A DNA stretch of 64,000 nucleotides from Pyrinomonadaceae bacterium. Its GTDB lineage: Bacteria > Acidobacteriota > Blastocatellia > Pyrinomonadales > Pyrinomonadaceae. Positions within the stretch are counted from its first letter, which is position 1, and each line of letters begins with the position of its first letter. Below are positions 36,382 to 45,265 of this stretch, piece after piece. Under the pieces are notes generated by a model that made no database searches, had not been told where the DNA came from, and saw nothing but the letters and a program-made list of their open reading frames with translations. Location: the NCBI GenBank assembly GCA_019694355.1, contig JAIBCB010000005.1, positions 168,452 to 232,451 of the forward strand, read 5' to 3'. A program made the translations under genes and the position numbers.

Positions 36382-37185
36382 ATGAGCATTACAGAATTTG
36401 AGCACAGTCCTCCAGCCGGACAGCCCGAAATGCGGGCGTCCGCACGTCACGAACTAGACCTAAAAGCGATCGTCCAGGTCACCGGCGATAATGAACCCTG
36501 GAAAGAGATCACGCCGGTTACGAGCATCTCCAGAAACGGAGCGGGCTTTACGCTGACGCAGCCGTGCGTCGTTGGCCGTCTGATACAGTTGACGATGCCT
36601 CTTGATGACGAATTGCGCGCCTATGACAAGGGCGAGAAGATCTATCAGGTCGTAGGCGTCGTGCAGTTCTGCAATAAAGCTGAGGTTGAGGGCAAGCAGC
36701 TCTATCACGTCGGTGTCGGATTTATCGGCAAGACGCCGCCTGACAGCCATTTGGAGAACCGCTCTCAAGGCTATCGGATCATTGGCATGAATCCGAACGG
36801 CCTTTGGCGGATCATCGAATCTGCGACAGACTTTACGCCTCGAAGGAACTCTCGTTTCTGGATGAGTATTCCTATGACGGTTTCCCGTTTGAAGGGGAAA
36901 TCTGAGAAGACTTCTCAAAAGGAGGAGTGTATGACGCAGAACATCAGCACGGCCGGTGTTTCGGTGCTTTGTTCGCTCCCGGTCAAAATGGGTGAACGCG
37001 TCAAGGTCGCCTGTGAGGATTTTCGCTTTTATTCGGTCGCAGTTGTCCGAAATCGAAAGGATCGCAAGAATCAGCTTCCGTCGCTCCATTTGGAGTTTGT
37101 CGATCAGCGTTTTCCGACCGAAAAGATGTTCCTGGCAGATAACAAGCTCGCACAGGAAAAGATCGATGTTGACTTCGTTTCTTGA
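36382..37185 (+). CDS. Tandem PilZ-domain protein, paralogue
   Basis: A 267-aa paralogue of the upstream gene. First module: R18-x3-R22 (RASAR) and SISRNG, in which the usual Asp/Asn is Ser, so c-di-GMP binding may be weakened. Second module: RRNSR (~150) and NISTAG. Shared segments include HVGVGFIGKTPPDSHLENR and LHLEFVDQRFP. It follows its paralogue after 82 bp and is closed by a strong terminator, so the pair probably forms one unit. The target of either protein is unknown. Confidence 0.82.
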   Translation: MSITEFEHSPPAGQPEMRASARHELDLKAIVQVTGDNEPWKEITPVTSISRNGAGFTLTQPCVVGRLIQLTMPLDDELRAYDKGEKIYQVVGVVQFCNKAEVEGKQLYHVGVGFIGKTPPDSHLENRSQGYRIIGMNPNGLWRIIESATDFTPRRNSRFWMSIPMTVSRLKGKSEKTSQKEECMTQNISTAGVSVLCSLPVKMGERVKVACEDFRFYSVAVVRNRKDRKNQLPSLHLEFVDQRFPTEKMFLADNKLAQEKIDVDFVS

Positions 37186-37215
37186 AGAAAAGCAAACCTT
37201 ACCGCTAAGCTAATA

Positions 37216-37260
37216 GGATCGGACATATTTCAGGTACGCTGAAACGTCCGGTCCGTTTTC
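37216..37260 (+). terminator. Terminator after the PilZ pair
   Basis: GGATCGGAC-ATATTTCAG pairs with CTGAAACGTCCGGTCC (one bulge), followed by GTTTTCTTT just before the next gene. Confidence 0.8.
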
Positions 37261-37263
37261 TTT

Positions 37264-37890
37264 GTGCCGGCTGAACTCCAATATCCGCCCCCGATCGTTG
37301 CTAGATCGTTAAAGCGCATCGCTCGAACGATCAGCAAGGTTCTCTGGCGCATCGAATACGTCGGCCTCGAAAATATTCCTCCAACGAGCGACTCTGGTTA
37401 CGTCGTCGCATCAAATCATCAAACCTACATCGATCCGGTTTGGATCGCTTCACCTATTAGCCAAAAGACGCAGTTCATGGCTTTCGACGGTGCTTTTGGA
37501 TGGTTCTTTATCGGCAGGCTGATCCGGTATCTCGGGGCGTTTCCTGTTTCGCAGAATGCGAAGAGTTTTGCCGCCGCGTTCCGGACCGCCTTGCGCGCCC
37601 TTGATGATGGAGCCGTGCTTGTGATCTTTCCGGAAGGCGCAAGACAGATCGAGAGTGGGGATCTGCTCGAAATGAAAGAAGGTGCAATGCGGATCGCGAT
37701 CGCACGCCGGTCGCCGGTGCTTCCCGTCACGATCGTCGGTGGAAATCGAATTTGGCCGCAAGGATGGACCATGCCTCGGGTGTTCAGATCGATCCAGATC
37801 GTTTACCACGAACCGTTCGTGCCCGAGACCGACGATGCAGAGATCGAGACGAACCGGCTTCGCGAGCGAATTTTGGGCGGTAATTATTGA
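37264..37890 (+). CDS. plsC: 1-acyl-sn-glycerol-3-phosphate acyltransferase (PlsC family)
   Basis: Membrane-associated acyltransferase of phospholipid synthesis. NHQTYID (~50-56) is the catalytic NHx4D motif, and FPEGAR (~125-130) the substrate-binding motif. 208 aa is within the PlsC range. It starts with GTG directly after the T-run of the preceding terminator, so initiation relies on a promoter inside the PilZ gene end or on read-through. Its last 7 nt overlap the convergent kinase gene. Lysophospholipid or related acceptors are also possible. Confidence 0.88.
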   Translation: MPAELQYPPPIVARSLKRIARTISKVLWRIEYVGLENIPPTSDSGYVVASNHQTYIDPVWIASPISQKTQFMAFDGAFGWFFIGRLIRYLGAFPVSQNAKSFAAAFRTALRALDDGAVLVIFPEGARQIESGDLLEMKEGAMRIAIARRSPVLPVTIVGGNRIWPQGWTMPRVFRSIQIVYHEPFVPETDDAEIETNRLRERILGGNY

Positions 37891-39545
37891 GGCGTCCGCG
37901 GAGGCTCCGGATTTCTTTCGAGCTCCTTTTTCTCGCGAAGCTCGCGTTGCCGCTCTTTCCAGGCTTCGCGAATTCGCCGTTCCTGCTGCGGCGTGAGGCC
38001 TGATGGATAGCCGTTGGGGAACGGGACATTCGGCGTTCGCGGACTAAACCTTCTGTTTTCCGGCTGAGTCTGCGGATTCACCTTCGTTGTCGTAGTGCTT
38101 CCGTCGGGATTTCGCTTCGTGATGATGATCTCGCTTGGGTCGTCAAGATCGTCCATCGTGATGTCGCCGTCGGGTCCTTTGATCGTGACCTGGCCGGACT
38201 TCTTGCTCGGTTCCTGCGTATCCGAAGATCTTGGATCGGCCGGAGTCTTCGGTCTCTCTACGGCACCGGCACGGTCTTCCGTTATTCCGGGTGAGCCTTT
38301 ACTCTCAAGTTCTGATTGCTGTCCTGCGTTGGAATTGCTCGAAGGAATTACGCTATCGGCGGAAGGCTGAGCTGCCAACGGAGCCTGATTCGCCGGCTGC
38401 TCTGAACCGTTGCCAAAGAGTGACGGATTCGCAATATAAGCACCGCCGAGAGCAAGGGCCGACCCGCCGAGCAGAAGGGCAGCGGCCGCTGCCGCAAATT
38501 TCTTTCGGCTTCTCGGCTGACGGTCATCATCTAGCTCTCGCTGACGGATGCTCGTTTCGTGAGAATCGGCCGACTCAAGGACCTCTGTTCTCGCGGCACT
38601 CGCAAGCGGAACTGCGCGGGTCGTCTCCGGCATTAGCTGCGTCGCTTGAAAGTGAACGTCGCGCGGAGTATCAGTCGCGGTAGGGCCGGCGGCCGTAGCA
38701 ACAGCAAGGTGCGCATACTTCGTGTGATCTTTCAGCATCTGCCGCATATCGCCGGCGGTCGCGGGCCTCTCGGCCGCATCAAGGGCTAGAGCTGACTGCA
38801 GAACGCCGGCAACCCCGGCAGGGATCTCCGGCCGGATCGAATTTGCGGGCTTCAGCGGATCAGGCTTTCGCGTTAAGACAGCCATCGCACGCGTTAACGC
38901 ATCTTCGGGCGGAACGCCCGTCATCAGATGATAGAGCGTAGCCGCGAGCGAATAGAGATCGCTGCGCGGGTCTGTTCCCGTTCCTTGGATCTGCTCGAGC
39001 GAGGCGTAGTTCCGCGAGTATCCGAAAATGCTCTTCGCGGCGGTTTGATGCCCGGCATCGGTCGGATTGCCTTTTGCAAGTCCGAAATCGAGCAGGACGA
39101 TCTTGCCGTCCGGCGTTAGCTTCAGGTTTTGCGGCTTGATGTCGCGGTGAACGACCGGAATGACCTGCGAATGCAGAAAATCCAACGCGTCAAGGAGTTG
39201 ATCTGCCCAGCCGAGCACCTTTTCAACAGGGAAGGGCGTCCGGTCGCGTTCAAGGATCGTGGAAAGGTCCTCGCCCGCAACGTATTCCATCACGAGGAAC
39301 TGGCTGTTGTCTTCCTCAAAATGATCGCTCACACGAGGCAAGGCATTGTGTTTCAGGCTGTTCAGCAGACGAGCTTCGCGTTCTATCGCCTTGCGATAGT
39401 TGTCGTCCATATACAGCGTTTCCTTTATCGCGACAGTGCTCGCAAAGCGTTCGTCAGTCGCAATATAGACCGCGCCCATCCCGCCTTGGCCGATCTGACG
39501 GTCAATTCGGTATCTTTGCTGTAAAACCCTGCCTGCTCCGATCAT
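37884..39545 (-). CDS. Membrane-anchored serine/threonine protein kinase
   Basis: A 553-aa PknB-type kinase. Kinase domain ~12-275: glycine loop IGQGGMGAVY (18-27), catalytic Lys41 (VAIKE), HRDIKPQN with D135, DFG at 153-155, and SDLYSLAATLYHLMTG. A disordered linker of ~75 residues follows, then one transmembrane helix (~351-372, AAAAALLLGGSALALGG), and a Pro/Ser-rich extracytoplasmic tail of ~180 residues. The tail contains two short beta-strand-like segments (GQVTIKGPDGDITMDDLDDP) and ends in a basic coiled region. No PASTA repeats. The signal sensed is unknown. It is convergent with plsC. Confidence 0.93.
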   Translation of the reverse strand: MIGAGRVLQQRYRIDRQIGQGGMGAVYIATDERFASTVAIKETLYMDDNYRKAIEREARLLNSLKHNALPRVSDHFEEDNSQFLVMEYVAGEDLSTILERDRTPFPVEKVLGWADQLLDALDFLHSQVIPVVHRDIKPQNLKLTPDGKIVLLDFGLAKGNPTDAGHQTAAKSIFGYSRNYASLEQIQGTGTDPRSDLYSLAATLYHLMTGVPPEDALTRAMAVLTRKPDPLKPANSIRPEIPAGVAGVLQSALALDAAERPATAGDMRQMLKDHTKYAHLAVATAAGPTATDTPRDVHFQATQLMPETTRAVPLASAARTEVLESADSHETSIRQRELDDDRQPRSRKKFAAAAAALLLGGSALALGGAYIANPSLFGNGSEQPANQAPLAAQPSADSVIPSSNSNAGQQSELESKGSPGITEDRAGAVERPKTPADPRSSDTQEPSKKSGQVTIKGPDGDITMDDLDDPSEIIITKRNPDGSTTTTKVNPQTQPENRRFSPRTPNVPFPNGYPSGLTPQQERRIREAWKERQRELREKKELERNPEPPRTPQ

Positions 39546-39708
39546 CTATGGCCTTTCCATCCGTAGAGGAAATAATACTACACTTGGCGGTCTTCGCGCC
39601 TAATATCGAGTATTACGAAAGCGAGTCGAAAGTGTTTAACAAAAATGGCCCTTTACAACGAACTTCGTCGAAAAGAGCCATACCTAAGCCACAGTTGGAA
39701 AGGGCGTG
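39546..39708. other. Spacer upstream of the kinase gene
   Basis: Short AT-rich region with no gene; it probably holds the kinase promoter and the 3' end of the following minus-strand gene. No clear terminator. Confidence 0.4.
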
Positions 39709-40200
39709 CTATCTGTACGTCCGCGAACCGATCCGCGGTTCATTGAAAACATCTGCGAGAGCGTTGAGCTCAGCACGAACCTGGGCCCAGTTGGCTTCGG
39801 TCGCAGCTCCAAGCCGAAGCGACCGCATGCTGCCGTCGATATCGCTCGCAATGTTCAAGCAGCGACGCACCTCATCACGATTCTCGTACCAGGAATCACG
39901 CCGATCGAACTCCCGGCGGAGTTCATCGGTGGCGGATTCCAAGTTTCTTGCGCGTTTGTTGAGCCAGTCCTCTCGCCCTGTTCCGTCTAGGCGACTTCGG
40001 TCGAGCGAACGGTCATATTCACCGACAAAACGGTCGAGTTGGTTCTCAACTCGCTTGATGATGCGATCTACCTGAGCCTTTGTGGCCGCGGTTCTGTAAC
40101 GCTGGCCGCGACGAAATTGAGCAGATGCCGTATCTGCAAGGCCGAGTAATAAAACAAAGGCGGAGAGAGCGATAATTGCCTTTAAGAATCTTGCTTTCAT
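39709..40200 (-). CDS. Secreted helical protein of unknown function
   Basis: Starts at 40200 (MKARFLKAIIALSAFVLLLG), giving 163 aa with a signal peptide ending TASAQ; the frame upstream is longer but precedes the signal peptide and is discarded. The mature part is basic and helical (VDRIIKRVENQLDRFVGEYD, then LRREFDRRDSWYENRDEVRR), suggesting a coiled coil in the periplasm. I do not recognise the family. It lies 92 bp from the glycosylase gene, same strand. Confidence 0.65.
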   Translation of the reverse strand: MKARFLKAIIALSAFVLLLGLADTASAQFRRGQRYRTAATKAQVDRIIKRVENQLDRFVGEYDRSLDRSRLDGTGREDWLNKRARNLESATDELRREFDRRDSWYENRDEVRRCLNIASDIDGSMRSLRLGAATEANWAQVRAELNALADVFNEPRIGSRTYR

Positions 40201-40291
40201 AAATGCTAACCTCCGAAGAAAATAGTCCGCGAGCGGATTGCCGCGGCCGAAGGTTAGACGACGCTGAGCGGTATTTGGCCGAAATAGAGAG

Positions 40292-41194
40292 CTATTTGTC
40301 GTTCCGGCGGCCTTCGCCAAAGAACCAATCTTCTGTCATATCGCACCAGATCGCGAGGCCGCGCCATTCACCGAAATTCTTGTAATGCTTCTCGATCTTC
40401 TTGTCCGAGCATTTCCTGCCCTTGTTGTGTTTTTTGTAGAAGCCGCCGCGAACCCAGGAGTCCAGTGCAAGGCAATCGTATCGGCCGAGAAGCTTCAGCA
40501 GATTGTCCGCGGCGTAATCGCCAATTCCTTTCACTTTCTTGATCGCTTTCTTGAGGTCCGTTGTTGAGAGCTCGCTTTCGAGCCATTGTTCCGGGTCGAG
40601 TTCGCCGCTCGAAACGCGTTCGGCCAATTCGACGAAGTATGGTGCGCGATAGCCGCTTCGGATCTTTTCGCGATAAAAGCTCTCGTCTGCCGAGGCCATC
40701 GCTTGTGCGGTCGGGAACGCTTTTCTGCCGCTTGCCGTCGTGTCGCCAAGCTCATCGACCAGATTTTTCACCATTATCCTTGTCAGAGCCCACGAACAGT
40801 TGGTCGTGCAAAGCGTTTTTACGAGGTCTTCGAAAACATTCGGGCCGCGAAGCAATCTGCCTGCCTTTACTTCGGCCGCCCAGCGAACGGCATTGCATTT
40901 TTCTATCGCGTCATAAAAGCCATTGAACTCCTCGTCCAGCCTGAAAATATGACGCACGTCGCGGATCACGCCCTCGCGATCGACATTATCGGCATCTACG
41001 GAGACCTTGATCCCATTGGCGGAACCGCGAACATTCACGTCGAGCGATTTCCCGGCCTTTCCGCGACGCAGCACGAGCCCAAGTTTCGTGCTGCCGGACC
41101 GGTCGAAGGGCGGCAGATCGTACCAACCATGGCTTAGCAAAGTGTGCTCAAACGAAAAGTTTTCAGGTGTTTTGATCGTGAAGTTCAAGGGCAT
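40292..41194 (-). CDS. HhH-GPD DNA glycosylase (AlkA/OGG1-like)
   Basis: A 300-aa protein with the HhH-GPD fold. TTNCSWALTRIMVKNL (~132-147) parallels the OGG1 QNISWSRI helix, and the helix-hairpin-helix is VKGIGDYAADNLLKLLGRYD (~221-240), followed by the catalytic-Asp strand CLALDSWVRGG. The N-terminal domain (FSFEHTLLSHGWYDLPPF) matches the beta-sheet domain of AlkA/OGG1. It likely removes alkylated or oxidised bases; the exact substrate cannot be told from sequence. The usual OGG1 catalytic Lys is not identifiable, so it is probably a monofunctional glycosylase. Confidence 0.82.
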   Translation of the reverse strand: MPLNFTIKTPENFSFEHTLLSHGWYDLPPFDRSGSTKLGLVLRRGKAGKSLDVNVRGSANGIKVSVDADNVDREGVIRDVRHIFRLDEEFNGFYDAIEKCNAVRWAAEVKAGRLLRGPNVFEDLVKTLCTTNCSWALTRIMVKNLVDELGDTTASGRKAFPTAQAMASADESFYREKIRSGYRAPYFVELAERVSSGELDPEQWLESELSTTDLKKAIKKVKGIGDYAADNLLKLLGRYDCLALDSWVRGGFYKKHNKGRKCSDKKIEKHYKNFGEWRGLAIWCDMTEDWFFGEGRRNDK

Positions 41195-41316
41195 CGGACG
41201 ATTATTTCAGCCGGAAGACAAAAAGGCGAATTTCCGGCGAAATTTGTTCGGCTAAATACATTTGGAGAACGTCTATTCGTGGTAGAAGATGATCGGCACC
41301 TTGCTTGAAAAAATGG

Positions 41317-41345
41317 TTGGCAAAGTGTTCGAAAAAGTGTAGATT
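41317..41345 (+). promoter_or_regulatory. Promoter of the DUF1800/DUF1501 operon
   Basis: TTGGCA at 41317-41322 and TAGATT at 41340-41345 are spaced 17 bp. The expected start near 41352 leaves an 84-nt leader before the gene at 41436. Confidence 0.6.
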
Positions 41346-41435
41346 AAAAAATGTAAAACATTCTTGAACGGCATCGATTCCCCGCACGTTGCCGGCTTAA
41401 AGTTCTCGTTAAAAAGCAGTTTAGGAGGAAAAGTT

Positions 41436-43682
41436 ATGGCTGGCAGGTTAGTTAGCGCCGTTCCGCGACTTTTGTTGACAGCAATTGTGGCTGTGTTTTT
41501 CGTGGGTTCGGCCTTTGCGCAGGACGATCCTGATCCAAATTCGCCCACACCGATCTTGCTTACATCGCCGGATTCAACGCGTGTTCTTGCGACCGATTCA
41601 CCGGTCCGCGGGAAAGGTTCGCTCGAGCGGATCGCAAATAACAGAGCTTTCGACACAGGTTCGAAGATCGCTCTTTATTTTACGAACGTGACCCTAATGC
41701 CGGGCGAAGGTGCGAACGCGTTCCGTGTATATGCAAGCGATAGCGAAGGCCATTTTTACCGCTATCCGGTCGTTGCATTGGGCCGCGTGGCCGGCTATCC
41801 GGATGTATATCGTGCAACGGTCATTTTGACCGATGATATGAAGTTCTGGGGAGCGCCGCGTCCGGGCGACCTGAATGTTTATCTTGCCTGGCGGGGGCTT
41901 GCCAGCAACGTTGTGAAACTCGGTGTTGGCGGAATGGAAGGCATCAAAGACGTGCCGGGAACTTTCCCGACCCCGCTTGCTACCGCGAGAGCGATTGCCG
42001 CTACGCAGGCAAAGGAGACGGTCAACGAAGATTCCTACGGCGGCGTCGGCTATCGCTGGTCGAGCGACCGTATGCGTTTTCTCGAACAGGCGACCTTCGG
42101 CCCGACGCAGGCACTCGATGCTCGTGTTCGACGTATTGGGCTCAGAACATTTCTTGCCGAACAATTCGAAGATAACTTTACCGACATTCCATTTCCGGAC
42201 GTTCCATTGATGCCGTCGAGCCAACCGACGACGTGCGATGGCGGAACCGATGACGTTCCGCTGACCTGCCGCCGCGATCGCTACACGCAGTATCCGGTGC
42301 AGATCTGGTTTTTCCAGAATGCGCTTTATGGCGAATCACAGCTGCGGCTTCGCGTGAATTGGGCCCTCAATCAACTCTGGGTCATTTCCGGAAACGACAC
42401 GCAGCAGTCGAGCCATATGATCGCGTATCAGAAAGCGATCAATAACAATATTTTCGGCAACTGGCGGCAGATGATGTATGACGTGACGCTAAATCCCGCG
42501 ATGGGCAACTATCTCGATATGATCCGTTCGACACGAACGAACCCGAACGAGAATTACCCGCGGGAGATAATGCAGCTCTTCAATATCGGGCTATTTATGC
42601 TCAATCAGGATGGAACGCTCCAGCTCGATGGACAGGGAAATCCGATCCCGACCTACGATCAGACGACCGTTACGAACCTTACAAAGGTCTTCACCGGTTG
42701 GCGCGATTGTCGGACTGCGGACTTTCAGGCTTCGTGCCCGAATGCTGTGCCGGGAAGCCCGGATTATAAGGACAATATGTCCCTGAATACGAGCAGCCAC
42801 GATCTGACGGCAAAGACGCTGCTCACCTATCCGGGATCGTCCACAACGCAGAATGTTGCCGCTTGCTCCGGATGCACGACGCCGGCGGCGATTTATCCGT
42901 ATGCTTACAACTCGCTCAATCAGGCCTTGGACAACATCTATAACCATCCGAACGTTGCTCCATTCGTCTCTAAGTATCTGATACAGCAGCTTGTTACGGG
43001 CGATCCGAGCCCTGCTTACGTTGGCAGGATCTCAGCGGTATTCAATGCGAATCGCACGAGTCCGACGCAGATGAAGGAAGTGGTCAAGGCGATCCTTCTC
43101 GATCCGGAAGCACGCGGCGATTCAAAGACCGATCCGAACTACGGAAAGCTGCGCGAGCCGGTTCAACTGACCACGAATCTTTATCGCCAGCTTGGCGTAA
43201 CGAGCGTGGACGGCACGACGCAGAGCGATGCGAATATCAGCCGCTATCCGCGTGCGATGTCGCAGAATCCTTTCTATTCGCCGACGGTGTTCAACTTCTA
43301 TCCGCCGAGCTACGTGATACCGGGAACGTCGCTTCTAGGCCCGGAGTTCGCGATCTTCAACACGGGCACTGCTATCGCACGTGCGAATTTTGCGAATTCT
43401 GTGGTGTACAGCCGCATCAACGTTTCGCAGCCGGATTATCCGAACGGTACGCAGCTCTATCTTGCCGACCTGGAGGCGATCTCAAATGCGGACGCGACCG
43501 GCAACAAGCTGTTGGACGAAATGAACAACCGCTTTATGCACGGAACGATGTCGTCGCAGATGCGTTCGACGATCTTGACGGCCGTAACGGCGATCTCTTC
43601 GACACCCGCAAATGCGAAGGCACGGGCCCAAGCGGCGGTATATCTAACGGTGACATCGTCACAATATCAAGTTCAGCGGTAG
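41436..43682 (+). CDS. DUF1800 secreted protein
   Basis: Starts at 41436 because AGGAGG (41423-41428) is 7 nt upstream and a signal peptide follows (MAGRLVSAVPRLLLTAIVAV, cleavage near SAFAQ). 748 aa. The DUF1800 core begins at FLEQATFGPTQALDARVRRI (~215) and includes ENYPREIMQLFNIGLFML and VTNLTKVFTGWRDC, the family's best-conserved parts. DUF1800 proteins are nearly always paired with a DUF1501 protein, as here. Function is unknown; both are exported. The N-terminal ~190 residues form a separate beta-rich domain. Confidence 0.92.
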   Translation: MAGRLVSAVPRLLLTAIVAVFFVGSAFAQDDPDPNSPTPILLTSPDSTRVLATDSPVRGKGSLERIANNRAFDTGSKIALYFTNVTLMPGEGANAFRVYASDSEGHFYRYPVVALGRVAGYPDVYRATVILTDDMKFWGAPRPGDLNVYLAWRGLASNVVKLGVGGMEGIKDVPGTFPTPLATARAIAATQAKETVNEDSYGGVGYRWSSDRMRFLEQATFGPTQALDARVRRIGLRTFLAEQFEDNFTDIPFPDVPLMPSSQPTTCDGGTDDVPLTCRRDRYTQYPVQIWFFQNALYGESQLRLRVNWALNQLWVISGNDTQQSSHMIAYQKAINNNIFGNWRQMMYDVTLNPAMGNYLDMIRSTRTNPNENYPREIMQLFNIGLFMLNQDGTLQLDGQGNPIPTYDQTTVTNLTKVFTGWRDCRTADFQASCPNAVPGSPDYKDNMSLNTSSHDLTAKTLLTYPGSSTTQNVAACSGCTTPAAIYPYAYNSLNQALDNIYNHPNVAPFVSKYLIQQLVTGDPSPAYVGRISAVFNANRTSPTQMKEVVKAILLDPEARGDSKTDPNYGKLREPVQLTTNLYRQLGVTSVDGTTQSDANISRYPRAMSQNPFYSPTVFNFYPPSYVIPGTSLLGPEFAIFNTGTAIARANFANSVVYSRINVSQPDYPNGTQLYLADLEAISNADATGNKLLDEMNNRFMHGTMSSQMRSTILTAVTAISSTPANAKARAQAAVYLTVTSSQYQVQR

Positions 43683-43694
43683 CGAGGTGAAAAA

Positions 43695-45179
43695 ATGAAA
43701 CAGGACAGACGTGAATTTTTAATGAGATCGGGCTGTGCCCTGGGCATGACCGCCTTGGCGACCCAAATGCGGCATTTTGGCCTGATGAGCGCAATGGCCC
43801 AGGAGGCAAAGTCAGAGAGATCTGACGTTGTGCCGAGCGATTATCGTGCCCTTGTCTGCGTATTCCTTGCCGGCGGCAACGATGGCAACAATACGCTTAT
43901 TCCGAACCACAATGACGGAACGATCAGTAACTACACTGCGTATTCAAATGCCCGCAGTGCTCAGGGGCTTGCGATAGCACAAGCTTCGCTGCTGCCGATA
44001 ACTGTTCCGCGAATGGGCGGACTGACCTACGGTCTGCACCCGAGCTTCGGCCCTGGGGTGGCAGGTGCGATAAATAACGGCATTCACGAACTTTGGGCTC
44101 AGGGAAAGATGTGCGCGGTTACGAACGTTGGCACGCTCGTCGCGCCGATGACCCGTGCGCAGTATCAGAATCATTCGGTGCAGCGGCCGTATCAGCTCTA
44201 TTCGCACTCGGATCAGGTCGGGCAATATCAAGGCGGCCGTTCTGATACCGAAAGCTTCACCGGTTGGGGAGGGCGGATCGCAGATCTGCGTAACTCGCCG
44301 GACAATCCGAGCGGCCTGATCCCGATGATCACATCGATCTCGGGGGCACAGCTATTTACGGCCGGGCAAACGACCCTTCCGCTTGCGATCGCGGATTCCG
44401 GTACGAGCCTCGCGAATGTATTGAATCCGCAAGGGTTCAGTTCAAGCACGGCAAATCAGGCTCGTCTCGCTGCGTTCAACTCCCTTCGAACCATCGACCT
44501 CTCTTCGCAAGTTGTCGCCGCAGCAAGCGATATCACGAACGAGGCCATGCAGGCGAACGCCGCGTTACAGACCTCTCAGGAAGTAACGGTTACGTTTCCC
44601 AACACGAGCCTTGGAAGACAGCTTAAGCAGGTCGCTCGCCTTATCAAGAAACGGACGGATCTTTCGATCAATCGGCAGGTCTTCTTTGTCCAGATCGGCG
44701 GTTTTGACACGCACAACGGCCAGATCACGACGCAGGCAAATCAGCTTGGCGACGTCAGCCAATCGATGCGTGCGTTTTACGATGAGATGGTCGCACAGGG
44801 CGTCGCCGACAAGGTTACGCAGTTCACGATGGCGGACTTTTCGAGAACATTCAACCCTGCGAGTTCGGGCGGCAACGTCGGAAGCGACCACGCCTGGGCA
44901 AACTATCACTTCGTAGTAGGCGGAGGGATCACGTCGGCAGACTTCTTCGGCATCAATACGAGTAACGGAACACCGTTCCCGACGCTCACGATGAACGGTC
45001 CTGACGACGCCGATAGTGGAACAAGTGCTCGTGGGCGTTGGATCCCGACGACCTCGGTCGAGCAATATGCAGGAACGCTTGCAAGGTGGTTCGGCGTGCC
45101 GGGAGCAAACTTGAGCAGCGTTTTTCCGCTGATCGGGAACTTTTCGAACACCGATCTCGGCTTCATGGGACCGGCATAA
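43695..45179 (+). CDS. DUF1501 protein with Tat signal
   Basis: A 494-aa protein related to the sulfatase/phosphatase (alkaline phosphatase-like) superfamily. The N-terminus has a twin-arginine signal, DRREFLMRSGCALGMTAL. DUF1501 signatures: VCVFLAGGNDGNNTLIP, GTLVAPMT, FFVQIGGFDTHNGQ and DHAWANYHFVVGGGI. FDTHNG and GSDHAW hold candidate metal ligands. It starts 12 nt after the DUF1800 gene; these partners are expected to be exported together (Tat versus Sec). Biochemical role unknown. Confidence 0.93.
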   Translation: MKQDRREFLMRSGCALGMTALATQMRHFGLMSAMAQEAKSERSDVVPSDYRALVCVFLAGGNDGNNTLIPNHNDGTISNYTAYSNARSAQGLAIAQASLLPITVPRMGGLTYGLHPSFGPGVAGAINNGIHELWAQGKMCAVTNVGTLVAPMTRAQYQNHSVQRPYQLYSHSDQVGQYQGGRSDTESFTGWGGRIADLRNSPDNPSGLIPMITSISGAQLFTAGQTTLPLAIADSGTSLANVLNPQGFSSSTANQARLAAFNSLRTIDLSSQVVAAASDITNEAMQANAALQTSQEVTVTFPNTSLGRQLKQVARLIKKRTDLSINRQVFFVQIGGFDTHNGQITTQANQLGDVSQSMRAFYDEMVAQGVADKVTQFTMADFSRTFNPASSGGNVGSDHAWANYHFVVGGGITSADFFGINTSNGTPFPTLTMNGPDDADSGTSARGRWIPTTSVEQYAGTLARWFGVPGANLSSVFPLIGNFSNTDLGFMGPA

Positions 45180-45207
45180 AAAGGGAAGCGGAGGATTGCT
45201 AACGGAG

Positions 45208-45238
45208 AACGGAGAACGGTAGTTCATCGTTCTCCGTT
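45208..45238. terminator. Hairpin between convergent genes
   Basis: AACGGAGAACG (45208-45218) pairs perfectly with CGTTCTCCGTT (45228-45238) across a 9-nt loop. It sits between the ends of the DUF1501 gene and the next convergent gene. No T-run; it may instead be a repeat-type palindrome. Confidence 0.5.
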
Positions 45239-45265
45239 GCTGTTTACGACTCAGATCCTCAGTTC

